Source: Methylibium sp. NZG
GTDB lineage: Bacteria > Pseudomonadota > Gammaproteobacteria > Burkholderiales > Burkholderiaceae_C
Length of the DNA: 64,000 bases
Reading direction: 5' to 3'
Assembly: GCA_001263235.1 (NCBI GenBank)
Contig: LGRD01000018.1
Span: 62,001 to 126,000 of the forward strand
Position 1 is the stretch's first letter; every line of letters begins with the position of its first letter. Made by a program: the position numbers and the translations under genes. Under the pieces are notes generated by a model. The model did no database searches. It was not told where the DNA came from and was given only the letters and a program-made list of their open reading frames with translations. This document shows, one piece after another, positions 1-8,128 of the stretch.

Positions 1-1
1 G

Positions 2-538
2 CCGGTCTGGGGGCCGGTGTGGGACACGACGGCGCGGCAACTTGATGGCGCCACGGCGAACGTCTCGCTCACCGGCCTGTCGCAACCGCGCCTGGAGCCT
101 GAAGTCGTGTTCGGCTTCTGCGCAACACCGCGCGCCGGCATGAGCGAGGCCGAGCTGACCGGCTGCCTCGCCTGGGTCGCGCACGGCTTCGAGATCGTGC
201 ACACGCACTACGAAGCGTGGCGCTTCAAGGCGCCCGACGCCGTGGCCGACCACGCGTTCCATGGCCGCCTGCTCATCGGCCCGCAAGTGCCGGTGAACCG
301 CTTCGACCGGCTCGGCCCCGAGCTGGCGGCGCTGCAACTCGAACTGCTGCGCGACGGCACGGTGGTGGACAGCGGAGCCGCCATTGTCGTGCTCGACGGC
401 CCGCTCACTGCGCTGCGCCTGTGGGTCGACGCGATGGCTGCGCAACCGCAGGCCTGGCCGCTGCTGCCCGGCCAACGCTGGGAGACTCGACTCAGCGACC
501 GTCGCCTGAGCGGCCTGGCGCTGACCACGACCGCTTGA
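2..538 (+). CDS. 2-keto-4-pentenoate hydratase / fumarylacetoacetate hydrolase-like protein (5' end outside window)
   Basis: The reading frame is open from base 2, so the true start lies before the window; about 179 residues are visible. The PVWGPVWDTT start, the LEPEVVFGF stretch and the later EIVHTHYEAW segment match the MhpD/fumarylacetoacetase-like fold, in which the Glu of the EPE-type motif binds a divalent metal. Members hydrate 2-hydroxypenta-2,4-dienoate or act on related acylpyruvates in aromatic meta-cleavage routes. The C-terminal PLLPGQRWETRL segment also fits that family. No pathway partner is visible, so the substrate is unknown. A tRNA gene follows 55 bp downstream. Confidence 0.72.
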   Translation, partial: PVWGPVWDTTARQLDGATANVSLTGLSQPRLEPEVVFGFCATPRAGMSEAELTGCLAWVAHGFEIVHTHYEAWRFKAPDAVADHAFHGRLLIGPQVPVNRFDRLGPELAALQLELLRDGTVVDSGAAIVVLDGPLTALRLWVDAMAAQPQAWPLLPGQRWETRLSDRRLSGLALTTTA

Positions 539-593
539 CCCGCTCGGCTAGAATCGTCGGCTCGTCATCGACCTGCTGATCTGAACAAACACC

Positions 594-683
<90 letters not shown>

Positions 684-742
684 ATACTTGTGCACCGCAG
701 CGAGATGTTTTCGCAGGGGAAGTAACGCGCAACTCGTTGTCT

Positions 743-1057
743 TCACGACCTCGCCGACCAGTACGCCTGGGCCGCGGTTGCGATAGCGCCAACCGCAGCA
801 GCTGCGGCCGCCACCATCGTCCAGAAAGCCGAGCTTTTCGCTGACTCGGCTGCATCCCTCGCTGCGGCGACCGCTGCGGCTCTTTCGAGCTCAGCGTCAA
901 TGCGCTCTTTGCGATCGATCCATGCCCGTGCGACGCGCTCGCTGCTCGCATGCAAGGTGCCGATCTGCACCGCCTCTCGCAACTTTTCCTCCCCGTTCTG
1001 CTTAACCCACGAGTCGACATCCTCCATCTTTCCGAAGTCAGCCATCATTGATCTCAT
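743..1057 (-). CDS. hypothetical small membrane-anchored protein
   Basis: About 104 residues with an acidic/basic, probably helical N-terminal two thirds (KLREAVQIG, RAWIDRKERIDAELERA) and an alanine-rich C-terminal hydrophobic stretch (FWTMVAAAAAAVGAIATAA) that looks like one membrane segment before a short WSARS tail. I do not recognise a family. ATG codons at 1057, 1048 and 1045 are all possible starts, and none has a strong ribosome binding site. It is divergent from, and nearly touches, the next small gene. Both lie just downstream of tRNA-Ser and have no recognisable partners. Confidence 0.55.
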   Translation of the reverse strand: MRSMMADFGKMEDVDSWVKQNGEEKLREAVQIGTLHASSERVARAWIDRKERIDAELERAAAVAAARDAAESAKSSAFWTMVAAAAAAVGAIATAAQAYWSARS

Positions 1058-1135
1058 CAAGTGCTAGGGCGCATGGATAGATGCCTCGCCGCGGAGCGCG
1101 CGATACTTCTCGCCCGTACACCACCAGGATATGCG

Positions 1136-1354
1136 ATGGAGATCACCGCAGCAGAGCGCGACGCCTACGATGAGGCCTACAGGAAGCACGTCGCCGCCAC
1201 GCGCGAATATGACGAGGCGTTGAAGTTGGCGTGCGATCGAGGCGGGCGCTACACGAGCGACGAGGTGCAGAACATCATCCAAGCCAAGGGGCAAGTGCTC
1301 CGCCCGCTGCTCGACGACATCATGGAAAAGGCAAAGGTGTTCACTCGACGGTAA
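1136..1354 (+). CDS. hypothetical small protein
   Basis: The frame is open from a GTG at 1061, but that would abut the divergent gene. The ATG at 1136 has an AGGA six bases upstream and gives 72 residues starting MEITAAERDAYDEAY. The sequence is charged and helical in character (YRKHVAATREYDEALKLA, DDIMEKAKVF) without a signal peptide or membrane segment. I do not recognise a family. It could be an accessory gene acquired beside the tRNA, but no integrase or repeated tRNA end is visible. ATG 1073 is an alternative start. Confidence 0.45.
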   Translation: MEITAAERDAYDEAYRKHVAATREYDEALKLACDRGGRYTSDEVQNIIQAKGQVLRPLLDDIMEKAKVFTRR

Positions 1355-1379
1355 ACAGCGCATCGCAGTCGGCTCGCGC

Positions 1380-2141
1380 CTACAAACTCGCCGTGATCCC
1401 CCCATCCACATACAAAATGTGCCCGCTCACAAAGCTCGCCGCGTCCGACGCCAGAAACACCGCCGCCCCGCCGAGTTCCTCCACATTCCCCCAGCGCCCT
1501 GCCGGCGTTCGCCCGGCGAGCCAGGTGCTGAAGGCGGGGTCGGCCACCAAGGCCTGGTTCAGCTCCGTCTTGAAGTAGCCGGGCCCGAGGCCGTTGACCT
1601 GGATGCCGTGTTTGCCCAGGTCGATGGCCATGCCCTTGGTCAGCATCTTCACCGCGCCTTTGGTGGCGGCGTACGGCGCGATGCCGGGGCGGCCGAGTTC
1701 GCTTTGCACCGAGCACACGTTGATGATCTTGCCCTGCTTGCGCGGGATCATGCGCTGCGCCACCGCGCGGCCGACGAAGAATACGCTGTCGATGTTGGTG
1801 GTGGTGATCTTGTGCCAGGCGTCGGTGGGGAACTCGGCAAACGGGCTGCGGTGCTGCATGCCGGCGTTGTTGATCAGGATGTCGATGGCGCCGATGTCGG
1901 CTTCGACCTTCGCCACGCCGGCCTCGACGGCGTCGGCATCGGTCACGTCGAAGGCCACGGCCTCGGCCTGGAAACCCTGGCCTTGCAGCGCCCGCTGCGC
2001 CTCTCGCAGCTTGGCCGCGTCGCGCGCATTGAGCACCACGCGCGCGCCGGCCGTGGCCAGTGCTTGCGCGAGCGCGTAGCCGATGCCCTTGCTGGCGCCG
2101 GTGATGAGGGCCGTGCGGCCGGTCAGGTCGAAGAGTTTCAT
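1380..2141 (-). CDS. SDR family oxidoreductase, gluconate 5-dehydrogenase-like
   Basis: A classical short-chain dehydrogenase of 253 residues. It shows the cofactor motif TGASKGIG (14-21), NNAG (91-94) and the catalytic S144-Y157-K161 triad. The segments INNAGMQHRSPF, RPGIAPYAATKGAVK, RTPAGRWGNVEELGG and the terminal DGGITASL are those of gluconate 5-dehydrogenase (Ga5DH/IdnO), which interconverts gluconate and 5-ketogluconate with NADP(H). AAGGAAGG lies 6 bp before the ATG. It sits downstream of, and on the same strand as, the LacI regulator, separated by 25 bp and probably co-transcribed. The exact sugar acid is inferred from family resemblance only. Confidence 0.88.
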   Translation of the reverse strand: MKLFDLTGRTALITGASKGIGYALAQALATAGARVVLNARDAAKLREAQRALQGQGFQAEAVAFDVTDADAVEAGVAKVEADIGAIDILINNAGMQHRSPFAEFPTDAWHKITTTNIDSVFFVGRAVAQRMIPRKQGKIINVCSVQSELGRPGIAPYAATKGAVKMLTKGMAIDLGKHGIQVNGLGPGYFKTELNQALVADPAFSTWLAGRTPAGRWGNVEELGGAAVFLASDAASFVSGHILYVDGGITASL

Positions 2142-2166
2142 GGCGTGCCTTCCTTGGAGTGTGGCT

Positions 2167-3330
2167 TCATGTGCTTTCGCGCTGCTCGATGCGAAACGGT
2201 ATCAGCACGGTCTCTGGCGGCAACCGCTCGCCGACGCGCGCGGCGTCGATCGCGCGCAGCAGCAGCTCGCCGGCGGCGCGGCCGATGGCGACGCAGTCGA
2301 GCGCCACGGTGGAGAGGCGCGGATGGCAGTTCTTGGCGACCTCGAAGTCGCCGAAGCCGGCAATCGCGATCCGCTCGGGCACGCGCCAGCCGCGGCGCTG
2401 GCATTCGGTGAGGGCGCCGAAGGCGGACAGGTCGGAGACGCACACCACCGCGTCCACGTCGGGCCACTGCTGCACCAGTTGCGCCATCGCCTCAGCGCCT
2501 TGCGCGATCGAGATCGGCGGCTGGCCGAACGAGATGACGCGGCCGGCCGGCAGCCCGAGTGCGGCAATCGCCTCGCTGTAGCCGCGCCTGCGGTCGGCGC
2601 CGCGGGTGTCGCGGTTGGAGGTGCCGCCGATGAAGGCGATGCGCCGGTAGCCGCGCGCATGCAGGTGGCGCACCATGCTGGCCGCGGCCTGCGCGTTCGA
2701 GAATCCCACGGTGTGCTCGATCGGGTCTGCCGGCAAGTCCCACGTCTCCACCACCGGCACGCCCGCGGCGCGCAGCATCGCGCGGGTGTGCGGCGTGTGG
2801 CTGCCGCCGGTCAGGATCACGCCTTCCGGGCGGCGCATCAGCATCGCGCGCACCCACTGCTCTTCGGTCTCGATGCGGTAGTCGGAGTAGCCCAGCAGCA
2901 ACTGCAGCCCGCTGGCCTCGACGGCAGCGGTGATGCCTTGCGCCGTCTCCGAGAAGTTGGAGTTGTTGAGCGACGGAACGACCGTGGCGACGAAACCCGA
3001 GCGCTTCGACGAGAACGTGCGCGCCGTCTGGTCGATCACATAGCCCATCTCTTCGCACGCCTGCAGCACGCGCTGGCGCAGCGCCTCGGAGGTGCTGCGC
3101 TCGCTGCTGTCGCTGCTACTGCTGCGGCCGCTGCGGTTCAGCGCGCGCGACACCGTCATCTTCGACACGCCCACGCGCGCTGCCACGTCGGCCATGGTCA
3201 CGTGGCGCAGGGCGTGGCCGGCAGGCGGTGCGCTGCGGGCGGGGGGCGTCTTGGTCTGGGGCAAACGAACTCCGGGGAGATCCGGTGGGGTACCGATAAC
3301 AGCAGCGGTTTGGCGAGGCGCACCCGTCAC
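2167..3330 (-). CDS. LacI-family transcriptional regulator (gluconate/GntR-like)
   Basis: The DNA-binding helix-turn-helix VTMADVAARVGVSKMTVSRALN lies at about residues 44-65, followed by a serine-rich linker and a periplasmic-binding-protein-like effector domain (GFVATVVPSLNNSNFSE onwards, with SFGQPPISIAQGAEAM). LacI proteins repress sugar genes until the effector binds. The first 42 residues are Pro-rich and unlike the family. A TTG at 3264 has GGAG upstream and would leave the palindrome-like site at 3289-3300 in the leader, so it is a serious alternative start. It is divergent from the ABC importer and likely controls both that importer and the SDR through the sites at 3289-3300 and 3404-3415. 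Confidence 0.88.
   Translation of the reverse strand: MTGAPRQTAAVIGTPPDLPGVRLPQTKTPPARSAPPAGHALRHVTMADVAARVGVSKMTVSRALNRSGRSSSSDSSERSTSEALRQRVLQACEEMGYVIDQTARTFSSKRSGFVATVVPSLNNSNFSETAQGITAAVEASGLQLLLGYSDYRIETEEQWVRAMLMRRPEGVILTGGSHTPHTRAMLRAAGVPVVETWDLPADPIEHTVGFSNAQAAASMVRHLHARGYRRIAFIGGTSNRDTRGADRRRGYSEAIAALGLPAGRVISFGQPPISIAQGAEAMAQLVQQWPDVDAVVCVSDLSAFGALTECQRRGWRVPERIAIAGFGDFEVAKNCHPRLSTVALDCVAIGRAAGELLLRAIDAARVGERLPPETVLIPFRIEQREST
3289..3300. promoter_or_regulatory. candidate second LacI-type operator half
   Basis: GGTACCGATAAC resembles the perfect palindrome at 3404-3415 in 9 of 12 positions. It lies about 115 bp away and close to the regulator's own start, the spacing expected for autoregulation or looping. 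The assignment rests on similarity alone. Confidence 0.4.
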
Positions 3331-3403
3331 TCACCGACTCAGGCCGACTCGGGGCTGGATGATAGAGCGACACCCACCAGAATTTCTGTCGGGGAAAGGC
3401 CTA

Positions 3404-3415
3404 GTTACCGGTAAC
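3404..3415. promoter_or_regulatory. LacI/GntR-type operator palindrome
   Basis: GTTACCGGTAAC is a perfect 12-bp palindrome with the central CG step typical of LacI-family operators, and it resembles the GntR gluconate operator core. It lies 8 bp before the first possible start of the ABC ATPase gene and about 75 bp from the divergent lacI-type gene. Confidence 0.65.
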
Positions 3416-3423
3416 GAAACTCG

Positions 3424-5001
3424 ATGCAAGATCGGCTCCCCATGAACGCACCGATCCTCGGCTTTCAAGCTGTCAGCAAGCGCTTCGGCGGCACACAGGC
3501 CGTGGACGGCGTGAGCTTCGACGTGCATGCCGGCGAGATCGTCGCGCTGCTGGGCGAAAACGGCGCCGGCAAGTCCACGCTGATCAAGCTGCTGGCCGGC
3601 ATCTACCCGGCCGACCACGGTGAGATGTTGTTCGACGGCCAGCCCGAATCGCAGTGGCGCAGCAGCGACCGCACGCGCCAGCCGGTGGCCTTCATTCACC
3701 AAGACCTGGGGCTGGTGGATTGGATGACGGTGGCCGAGAACGTGGCGCTGGGCATGGGTTACCCGCGCCGCTTTGGTCTGGTGGACTGGCGCGCTGCCCA
3801 CGCCGCAGCCCGCCGTGTGATGGCGCGCGTGGGTTGCGACATCGATCCCGAACGCCGCGTCTTTTCGCTGACTCGCGCCGAGAAGTCGCTGCTCGCCATC
3901 GGCCGTGCGCTTGAAGTGCAGGCGCGGCTGCTGGTGCTCGACGAGCCCTCGGCCAGCCTGCCGATGAGCGACGTGGAGCGCCTCTTCAGTGTGCTGCGCG
4001 AGCTGCGCCGCCAGGGCATGGCGATGATCTACGTGTCGCACCGGCTCGACGAGGTGATGGCCATCTCCGACCGCTGCGCGGTGATGCGCGACGGCAAGCT
4101 GGTGGCCGTGCGCCCGACCGCACAGACCGACGAGGCCGAGCTGGTGAGCCTCATTGTCGGCAAGGCGCTGTCGACCTCGGTCGTCAAGGCGGCGCCGGCC
4201 ACCGGCACGCCGGTCGTGCTGCAACTCGACGACGCCGCCAGCGGCAACGCCGGCCCGGTCACCTTCAGCGTGCGGCGTGGCGAGGTGGTGGGGCTCGTCG
4301 GCCTGCGCGGGGCAGGGCACGAGGCCATCAGCCGCGCGCTGTTCGGCCGCGAGCCGCTGTCGGCCGGTCGCATGCAGGTGCTCGGGCGCGACGCGCGTTT
4401 CACCGCGCCGAACGACGCCATCTGCGCGGGCGTGGCCTACGTGGCCGGCGAGCGGCTGGAGGAGAGCCTGGCCGCGTCGATGAGCGTGCTGGAGAACCTG
4501 TTTCCGCACCCGGCGTTGCATGGCGACGGTGGCTTCTCGTTCAAGCGCCGCGGCCAGGAGCGCAGCACGGCGCTGGCGTTGATCCGCCGCTTCGACGTGA
4601 ACCCGCCGGCGCCGGCCGCCGAGGTGCAGCAACTGTCGGGCGGCAACCAGCAGAAGGTGGTGCTGGCGCGCTGGTTTCACCTCGACAAACCGCTGGTGGT
4701 GCTGGAAGAACCCACCGCAGGCGTCGACGTGGGCGCCAAGCGGCAGATCTACGGCGTGCTGCGCGAGCGGGCCGAGGCGGGTGCGGCGCTGATCGTCGTG
4801 TCGACCGACTTCGAAGAGGTGGCGACGGTGTGCACGCGGGTGCTGGTGTTTCGGAATGGGTTGATTGCGGCGGAGCTGGTGGGTGGCGACATCACGGTCG
4901 AGCGGTTGCTGGCGTTGGCGGCGGGGGGTGCCGTGAGTGCGCCCCCACCCCAGCCCTCCCCCAGTGGGGGAGGGAGCATGGCCTTGGGGATTGCGGCGTG
5001 A
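3424..5001 (+). CDS. sugar ABC transporter ATP-binding protein (RbsA/XylG type, CUT2)
   Basis: A double-nucleotide-binding-domain ATPase of 525 residues. The first domain has Walker A GENGAGKST (44-52) and a divergent signature LTRAEKSLL. The second has the degenerate P-loop GLRGAGHEA usual for RbsA and a clear signature LSGGNQQKVVLARW (about 405). It energises import of a monosaccharide or hexonate with the permease and receptor that follow. ATG 3442 (MNAPILGF) is an alternative start. The last 25 codons read through a GC-rich REP palindrome (4941-4976), giving a Pro/Gly/Ser tail foreign to the family. The stop overlaps the permease GTG start by 4 bp, implying coupling. Confidence 0.93.
   Translation: MQDRLPMNAPILGFQAVSKRFGGTQAVDGVSFDVHAGEIVALLGENGAGKSTLIKLLAGIYPADHGEMLFDGQPESQWRSSDRTRQPVAFIHQDLGLVDWMTVAENVALGMGYPRRFGLVDWRAAHAAARRVMARVGCDIDPERRVFSLTRAEKSLLAIGRALEVQARLLVLDEPSASLPMSDVERLFSVLRELRRQGMAMIYVSHRLDEVMAISDRCAVMRDGKLVAVRPTAQTDEAELVSLIVGKALSTSVVKAAPATGTPVVLQLDDAASGNAGPVTFSVRRGEVVGLVGLRGAGHEAISRALFGREPLSAGRMQVLGRDARFTAPNDAICAGVAYVAGERLEESLAASMSVLENLFPHPALHGDGGFSFKRRGQERSTALALIRRFDVNPPAPAAEVQQLSGGNQQKVVLARWFHLDKPLVVLEEPTAGVDVGAKRQIYGVLRERAEAGAALIVVSTDFEEVATVCTRVLVFRNGLIAAELVGGDITVERLLALAAGGAVSAPPPQPSPSGGGSMALGIAA
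4941..4976. repeat. REP-like palindrome inside the 3' end of the ATPase gene
   Basis: A CCCTCCCCCA/TGGGGGAGGG hairpin with a CACCCCAGC flank, the same family as the palindromes near 7.3, 10.7, 35.2, 35.4, 38.7, 39.3 and 53.9 kb. Unlike those, this copy is translated as part of the ATPase tail. Confidence 0.8.
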
Positions 5002-6140
5002 CGTCTTCCATCAAGTCCACCGCGCTCGAGCCGGACGCATCGCTCGACGGCGACGCGCCCACGCTTGCGCAGCGGCTCGTGCGCGCGATGCCGGTGTACG
5101 GCCTGGTGGTGCTCACCATCGCGCTGGCGCTGCTGTTCTCGGTGCTGCTGCCCGACACCTTCCCGACGCTGTTCAACCTGCGCGCGATCTTGTCCGACAA
5201 GTCGGTGATCGCCTTGCTCGCGCTGGCCGCGACGATCCCGATGATCACCGGCAAGATCGACCTGACGGTGGGCTACGGCATTGTGTTGTGGCACATCCTG
5301 GCGATCAGCTTGCAGACGAAGTTCGGCGTGCCGTGGCCGCTGGCGGTGGTCATCGTCATCGCCTGTTCAGCGCTTTTTGGTGTGCTCAACGGCCTGCTGG
5401 TCGAGCTGGCGCAGATCGACTCCTTCATCGCCACGCTGGGCACCGGCACGGTGATCTACGCGGTGGCCATGTGGCACAGCGGCGGGCGCCAGGTGGTGGG
5501 TGAATTGCCCGACGGCTTCGTCGGCATTGCCGGCGCCAACTTGCTGGGCCTGCCGATCGGTGCGTTCTATGTGCTTGCAGTGAGCGTGGCGCTGTGGCTC
5601 GTCACCGAGTTCACGCCGCTGGGCCGGGCGCTGTACGTGATCGGCGCGAACCCGAAGGCGGCGCAGCTCAACGGCATTTCGGTGCGCAAGCATGTGATGG
5701 GTGCGTTCGTCGCGTCGGGCGCGCTGTCGGGGTTTGCCGGCGTGCTGCTGGCCTCGCGCTTGCAGATCGGGCAGGCCAGCGTCGGGCTCGAATTCCTGCT
5801 GCCGGCGCTGGTCGGTGCGTTCCTCGGCTCCACCACCATCCGGCCCGGCCGCGTGAATGTGTGGGGCACGCTGGTGGGCGTGGCGATCCTGGCAATCGGC
5901 ATCTCGGGTATCCAGCAGTTCGGTGGCGCGTTCTATGTGGAGCCGCTGTTCAATGGCCTCACGCTGCTGGTGTCCATCGGCATCGCCGGCTGGGCGCAGC
6001 AGCGGCGCAACCTGTCGATCAAGCGGCGCATAGCCGAGCGGCAGTTGTCGGACGCAACGCACGCCGACCCCCCGGCCACTGCCACCGCCGCCTCGGCGGA
6101 CTCTTCTCCCCCGGCCGCTCAGAGCGCGGCCTCTCGTTGA
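4998..6140 (+). CDS. sugar ABC transporter permease (RbsC-like, CUT2)
   Basis: The frame is open further upstream, but the GTG at 4998 overlaps the ATPase stop as GTGA and gives 380 residues, the usual RbsC length plus a tail. Eight to ten hydrophobic segments are visible from about residue 30 (VYGLVVLTIALALLFSVLL). The conserved stretches GKIDLTVGYGI, IDSFIATLGTGTVIYA and ANPKAAQLNGISV are typical of branched BPD_transp_2 permeases. A cytoplasmic Ala/Pro/Ser-rich tail of about 40 residues ends the protein. It forms the membrane channel for the importer with the flanking ATPase and receptor genes. Confidence 0.92.
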   Translation: MTSSIKSTALEPDASLDGDAPTLAQRLVRAMPVYGLVVLTIALALLFSVLLPDTFPTLFNLRAILSDKSVIALLALAATIPMITGKIDLTVGYGIVLWHILAISLQTKFGVPWPLAVVIVIACSALFGVLNGLLVELAQIDSFIATLGTGTVIYAVAMWHSGGRQVVGELPDGFVGIAGANLLGLPIGAFYVLAVSVALWLVTEFTPLGRALYVIGANPKAAQLNGISVRKHVMGAFVASGALSGFAGVLLASRLQIGQASVGLEFLLPALVGAFLGSTTIRPGRVNVWGTLVGVAILAIGISGIQQFGGAFYVEPLFNGLTLLVSIGIAGWAQQRRNLSIKRRIAERQLSDATHADPPATATAASADSSPPAAQSAASR

Positions 6141-6172
6141 CCGACAAACATCCACCACACAAGGAGACAAGG

Positions 6173-7282
6173 ATGATTCGAACCCACGCACGCCGCAGCG
6201 CATTGGCGCTGGCCATCGCCGCCGCTGGCTTTGCCCCTCCAGCCGTTGCCGACGAGTTTCTGGCCGCGGCCAAGAAGAAGATCGCCGCCGCCACCATGAC
6301 CAAGGAAAAGTGGGACGGCCCGACCAGCGGGCCGAAGGCCGAAGCAGGCAAGACCATCGTCTTCGTCGCCGGTGACATGAAGAACGGCGGCATCGTCGGC
6401 GTCTCCAAGGGCGTCGAAGAAGCCGGCAAGGCGATCGGCTGGACGGTGCGCGTGATCGACGGCCAGGGCACGGTCAGCGGCCGCACCGCCGCGCTGAACC
6501 AGGCGCTGGCGGTCAAGCCGGCCGGCATCGTGGTGGGTGGCTTCGACACCACCGAGCAGAAGGCGGCGTTCGAGGGCGCGGGCAAGAGTGGCATTCCGCT
6601 GGTGGGTTGGCACTCGGGCGAAAAGCCGGGGCCGAACCCGACCGCGGGCTTGTTTGCCAACGTCACCACCATCACCGACGACGTGGCCGACGTGGCCGCC
6701 TCGTGGGCCGTGGTCGACAGCGGCGGCAAGGCCGGCGTGGTGATCTTCACCGACTCGCAGTACGCCATCGCGCTGTACAAGGCGCGGGCGATGGAGGCGG
6801 TGATCAAGAAGTGCGGCGGCTGCACCGTGCTGAGCTTCGAGGACAGCCCCATCAGCGAAAGCTCCACCCGCATGCCGCAGCTCACCACCTCGCTGCTGCA
6901 GCGCTTCGGCGACAAGTGGACGCACTCGCTGGCCATCAACGACCTGTACTTCGACTTCATGGGCCCGTCGCTCACCGCCGCGGGCAAAAAGGGTGATGGC
7001 AACCCGAAGGCCGTGTCGGCTGGTGACGGCTCGGAGGCCGCCTACCAGCGCATCCGCAGCAAGCGCTTCCAGGCCGGCACCGTGCCCGAGCCGCTGAACA
7101 TGCAGGGCTGGCAGATCGTCGACGAGCTGAACCGCGCGTTCGCCAAGCAGCCGTGGTCGGGCTACGTGCCCAAGGTGCACCTGGTGACGGCCGAGAACGT
7201 CGGCAAGGACGGCGGGCCGAAGAACGTGTTCGACCCCGACAACGGCTACCGCAACCAGTACAAGAAGATCTGGGCGAAGTGA
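6173..7282 (+). CDS. sugar ABC transporter substrate-binding protein (Peripla_BP_4 type)
   Basis: The ATG at 6173 follows a strong AAGGAGACAAGG site and starts a 369-residue protein with a Sec signal peptide (RRSALALAIAAAGFAPPAVA, cleavage about residue 26). The mature part has the two-domain periplasmic binding fold: GKTIVFVAGDMKNGG, GRTAALNQALAVKPAGIVVGG, and SAGDGSEAAYQRI. Receptors of this class deliver sugars to RbsA/RbsC importers. It is the last gene of the transporter operon, 32 bp after the permease. The ligand is unknown; the adjacent gluconate-type dehydrogenase and LacI regulator suggest a hexose or hexonate. Confidence 0.92.
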   Translation: MIRTHARRSALALAIAAAGFAPPAVADEFLAAAKKKIAAATMTKEKWDGPTSGPKAEAGKTIVFVAGDMKNGGIVGVSKGVEEAGKAIGWTVRVIDGQGTVSGRTAALNQALAVKPAGIVVGGFDTTEQKAAFEGAGKSGIPLVGWHSGEKPGPNPTAGLFANVTTITDDVADVAASWAVVDSGGKAGVVIFTDSQYAIALYKARAMEAVIKKCGGCTVLSFEDSPISESSTRMPQLTTSLLQRFGDKWTHSLAINDLYFDFMGPSLTAAGKKGDGNPKAVSAGDGSEAAYQRIRSKRFQAGTVPEPLNMQGWQIVDELNRAFAKQPWSGYVPKVHLVTAENVGKDGGPKNVFDPDNGYRNQYKKIWAK

Positions 7283-7288
7283 TGAGTT

Positions 7289-7319
7289 GGCTCCCTCTCC
7301 CCAAAGGGGCGAGGGAGCC
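7289..7319. repeat. REP-like palindrome
   Basis: GGCTCCCTCTCCCC-aaa-GGGGCGAGGGAGCC forms a near-perfect 14-bp stem immediately after the substrate-binding protein stop. It could act as a transcription terminator or mRNA-stabilising hairpin at the operon end. Confidence 0.8.
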
Positions 7320-7337
7320 AACGCGAACGGACGCTTG

Positions 7338-8072
7338 ATGACCGAATGGTGGCTCGCCTCACTCAGCGGCGCGATCTCGCACGAGATCGCGCCGTGGGCC
7401 TACTGGCATGCGCGCTGCATGGTGCTGGCCTGGGCGGTGCTGCTGCCGCTGGGCGCGCTGCTGGCGCGCTTCTACAAGGTCAGGCCGCGGCAGGACTGGC
7501 CGCGCGAGTTGGACGACAAGCACTGGTGGCACGGCCACCGCAGCCTGCAGTGGGGCGGCGTGGGGGTGATGCTGGTGGGATTGTGGCTCGCCTGGAGCCA
7601 GGGCGGCGCGGGTGGCGCAGTGGCTGAAGGCACGATGGTTGACTCGCGCGGAACCGCGGCCGTGGTTCACGCGTGGGCCGGCTGGGCAGTGTGCGTGGCC
7701 GCGTGCTTGCAGATTGCCGGCGCCATGGCGCGCGGCAGCAAGGGCGGGCCGACCGATGCGCGGCTGCGCGGCGACCACTACGACATGACGCGTTGGCGTC
7801 GCGGCTTCGAACGCATCCACAAGTCGCTCGGCTGGCTCAGCGTCGTGGCGGCGGTCGGTGTGACCGGGCTGGGCCTGGTGGTGGCCGATGCGCCGCGCTG
7901 GATGGCGGCGGCGCTGGTGCTGTGGTGGGCGCTGCTGGTGGCGGCCTTCGTGGTGCTACAAACGCGCGGCCGCTGCATCGACACCTACCAGGCCATTTGG
8001 GGCCCCGACCGCAACCACCCCGGCAACCGCGTCGCGCCCACCGGCTGGGGCGTCCGGCGGCCGCTGGGCTGA
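7338..8072 (+). CDS. cytochrome b561-type integral membrane protein
   Basis: ATG 7338 gives 244 residues with five or more hydrophobic segments. Histidines sit in positions typical of the b561/ferric-reductase-like fold: WHAR in the first segment, HWWHGHRSLQWGG, VVHAWAGW, and FERIHKSLGWL. These fit a di-heme transmembrane electron carrier. It is encoded alone between two ABC transporter operons, preceded by a REP hairpin. An upstream in-frame ATG at 7287 would read through that hairpin and is unlikely. Electron donor and acceptor are unknown. Confidence 0.7.
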   Translation: MTEWWLASLSGAISHEIAPWAYWHARCMVLAWAVLLPLGALLARFYKVRPRQDWPRELDDKHWWHGHRSLQWGGVGVMLVGLWLAWSQGGAGGAVAEGTMVDSRGTAAVVHAWAGWAVCVAACLQIAGAMARGSKGGPTDARLRGDHYDMTRWRRGFERIHKSLGWLSVVAAVGVTGLGLVVADAPRWMAAALVLWWALLVAAFVVLQTRGRCIDTYQAIWGPDRNHPGNRVAPTGWGVRRPLG

Positions 8073-8128
8073 TGGAAGTGCGGCGTGGATACTCGACGGC
8101 ATGAACACGATGAACCGACGGAGCCCCG

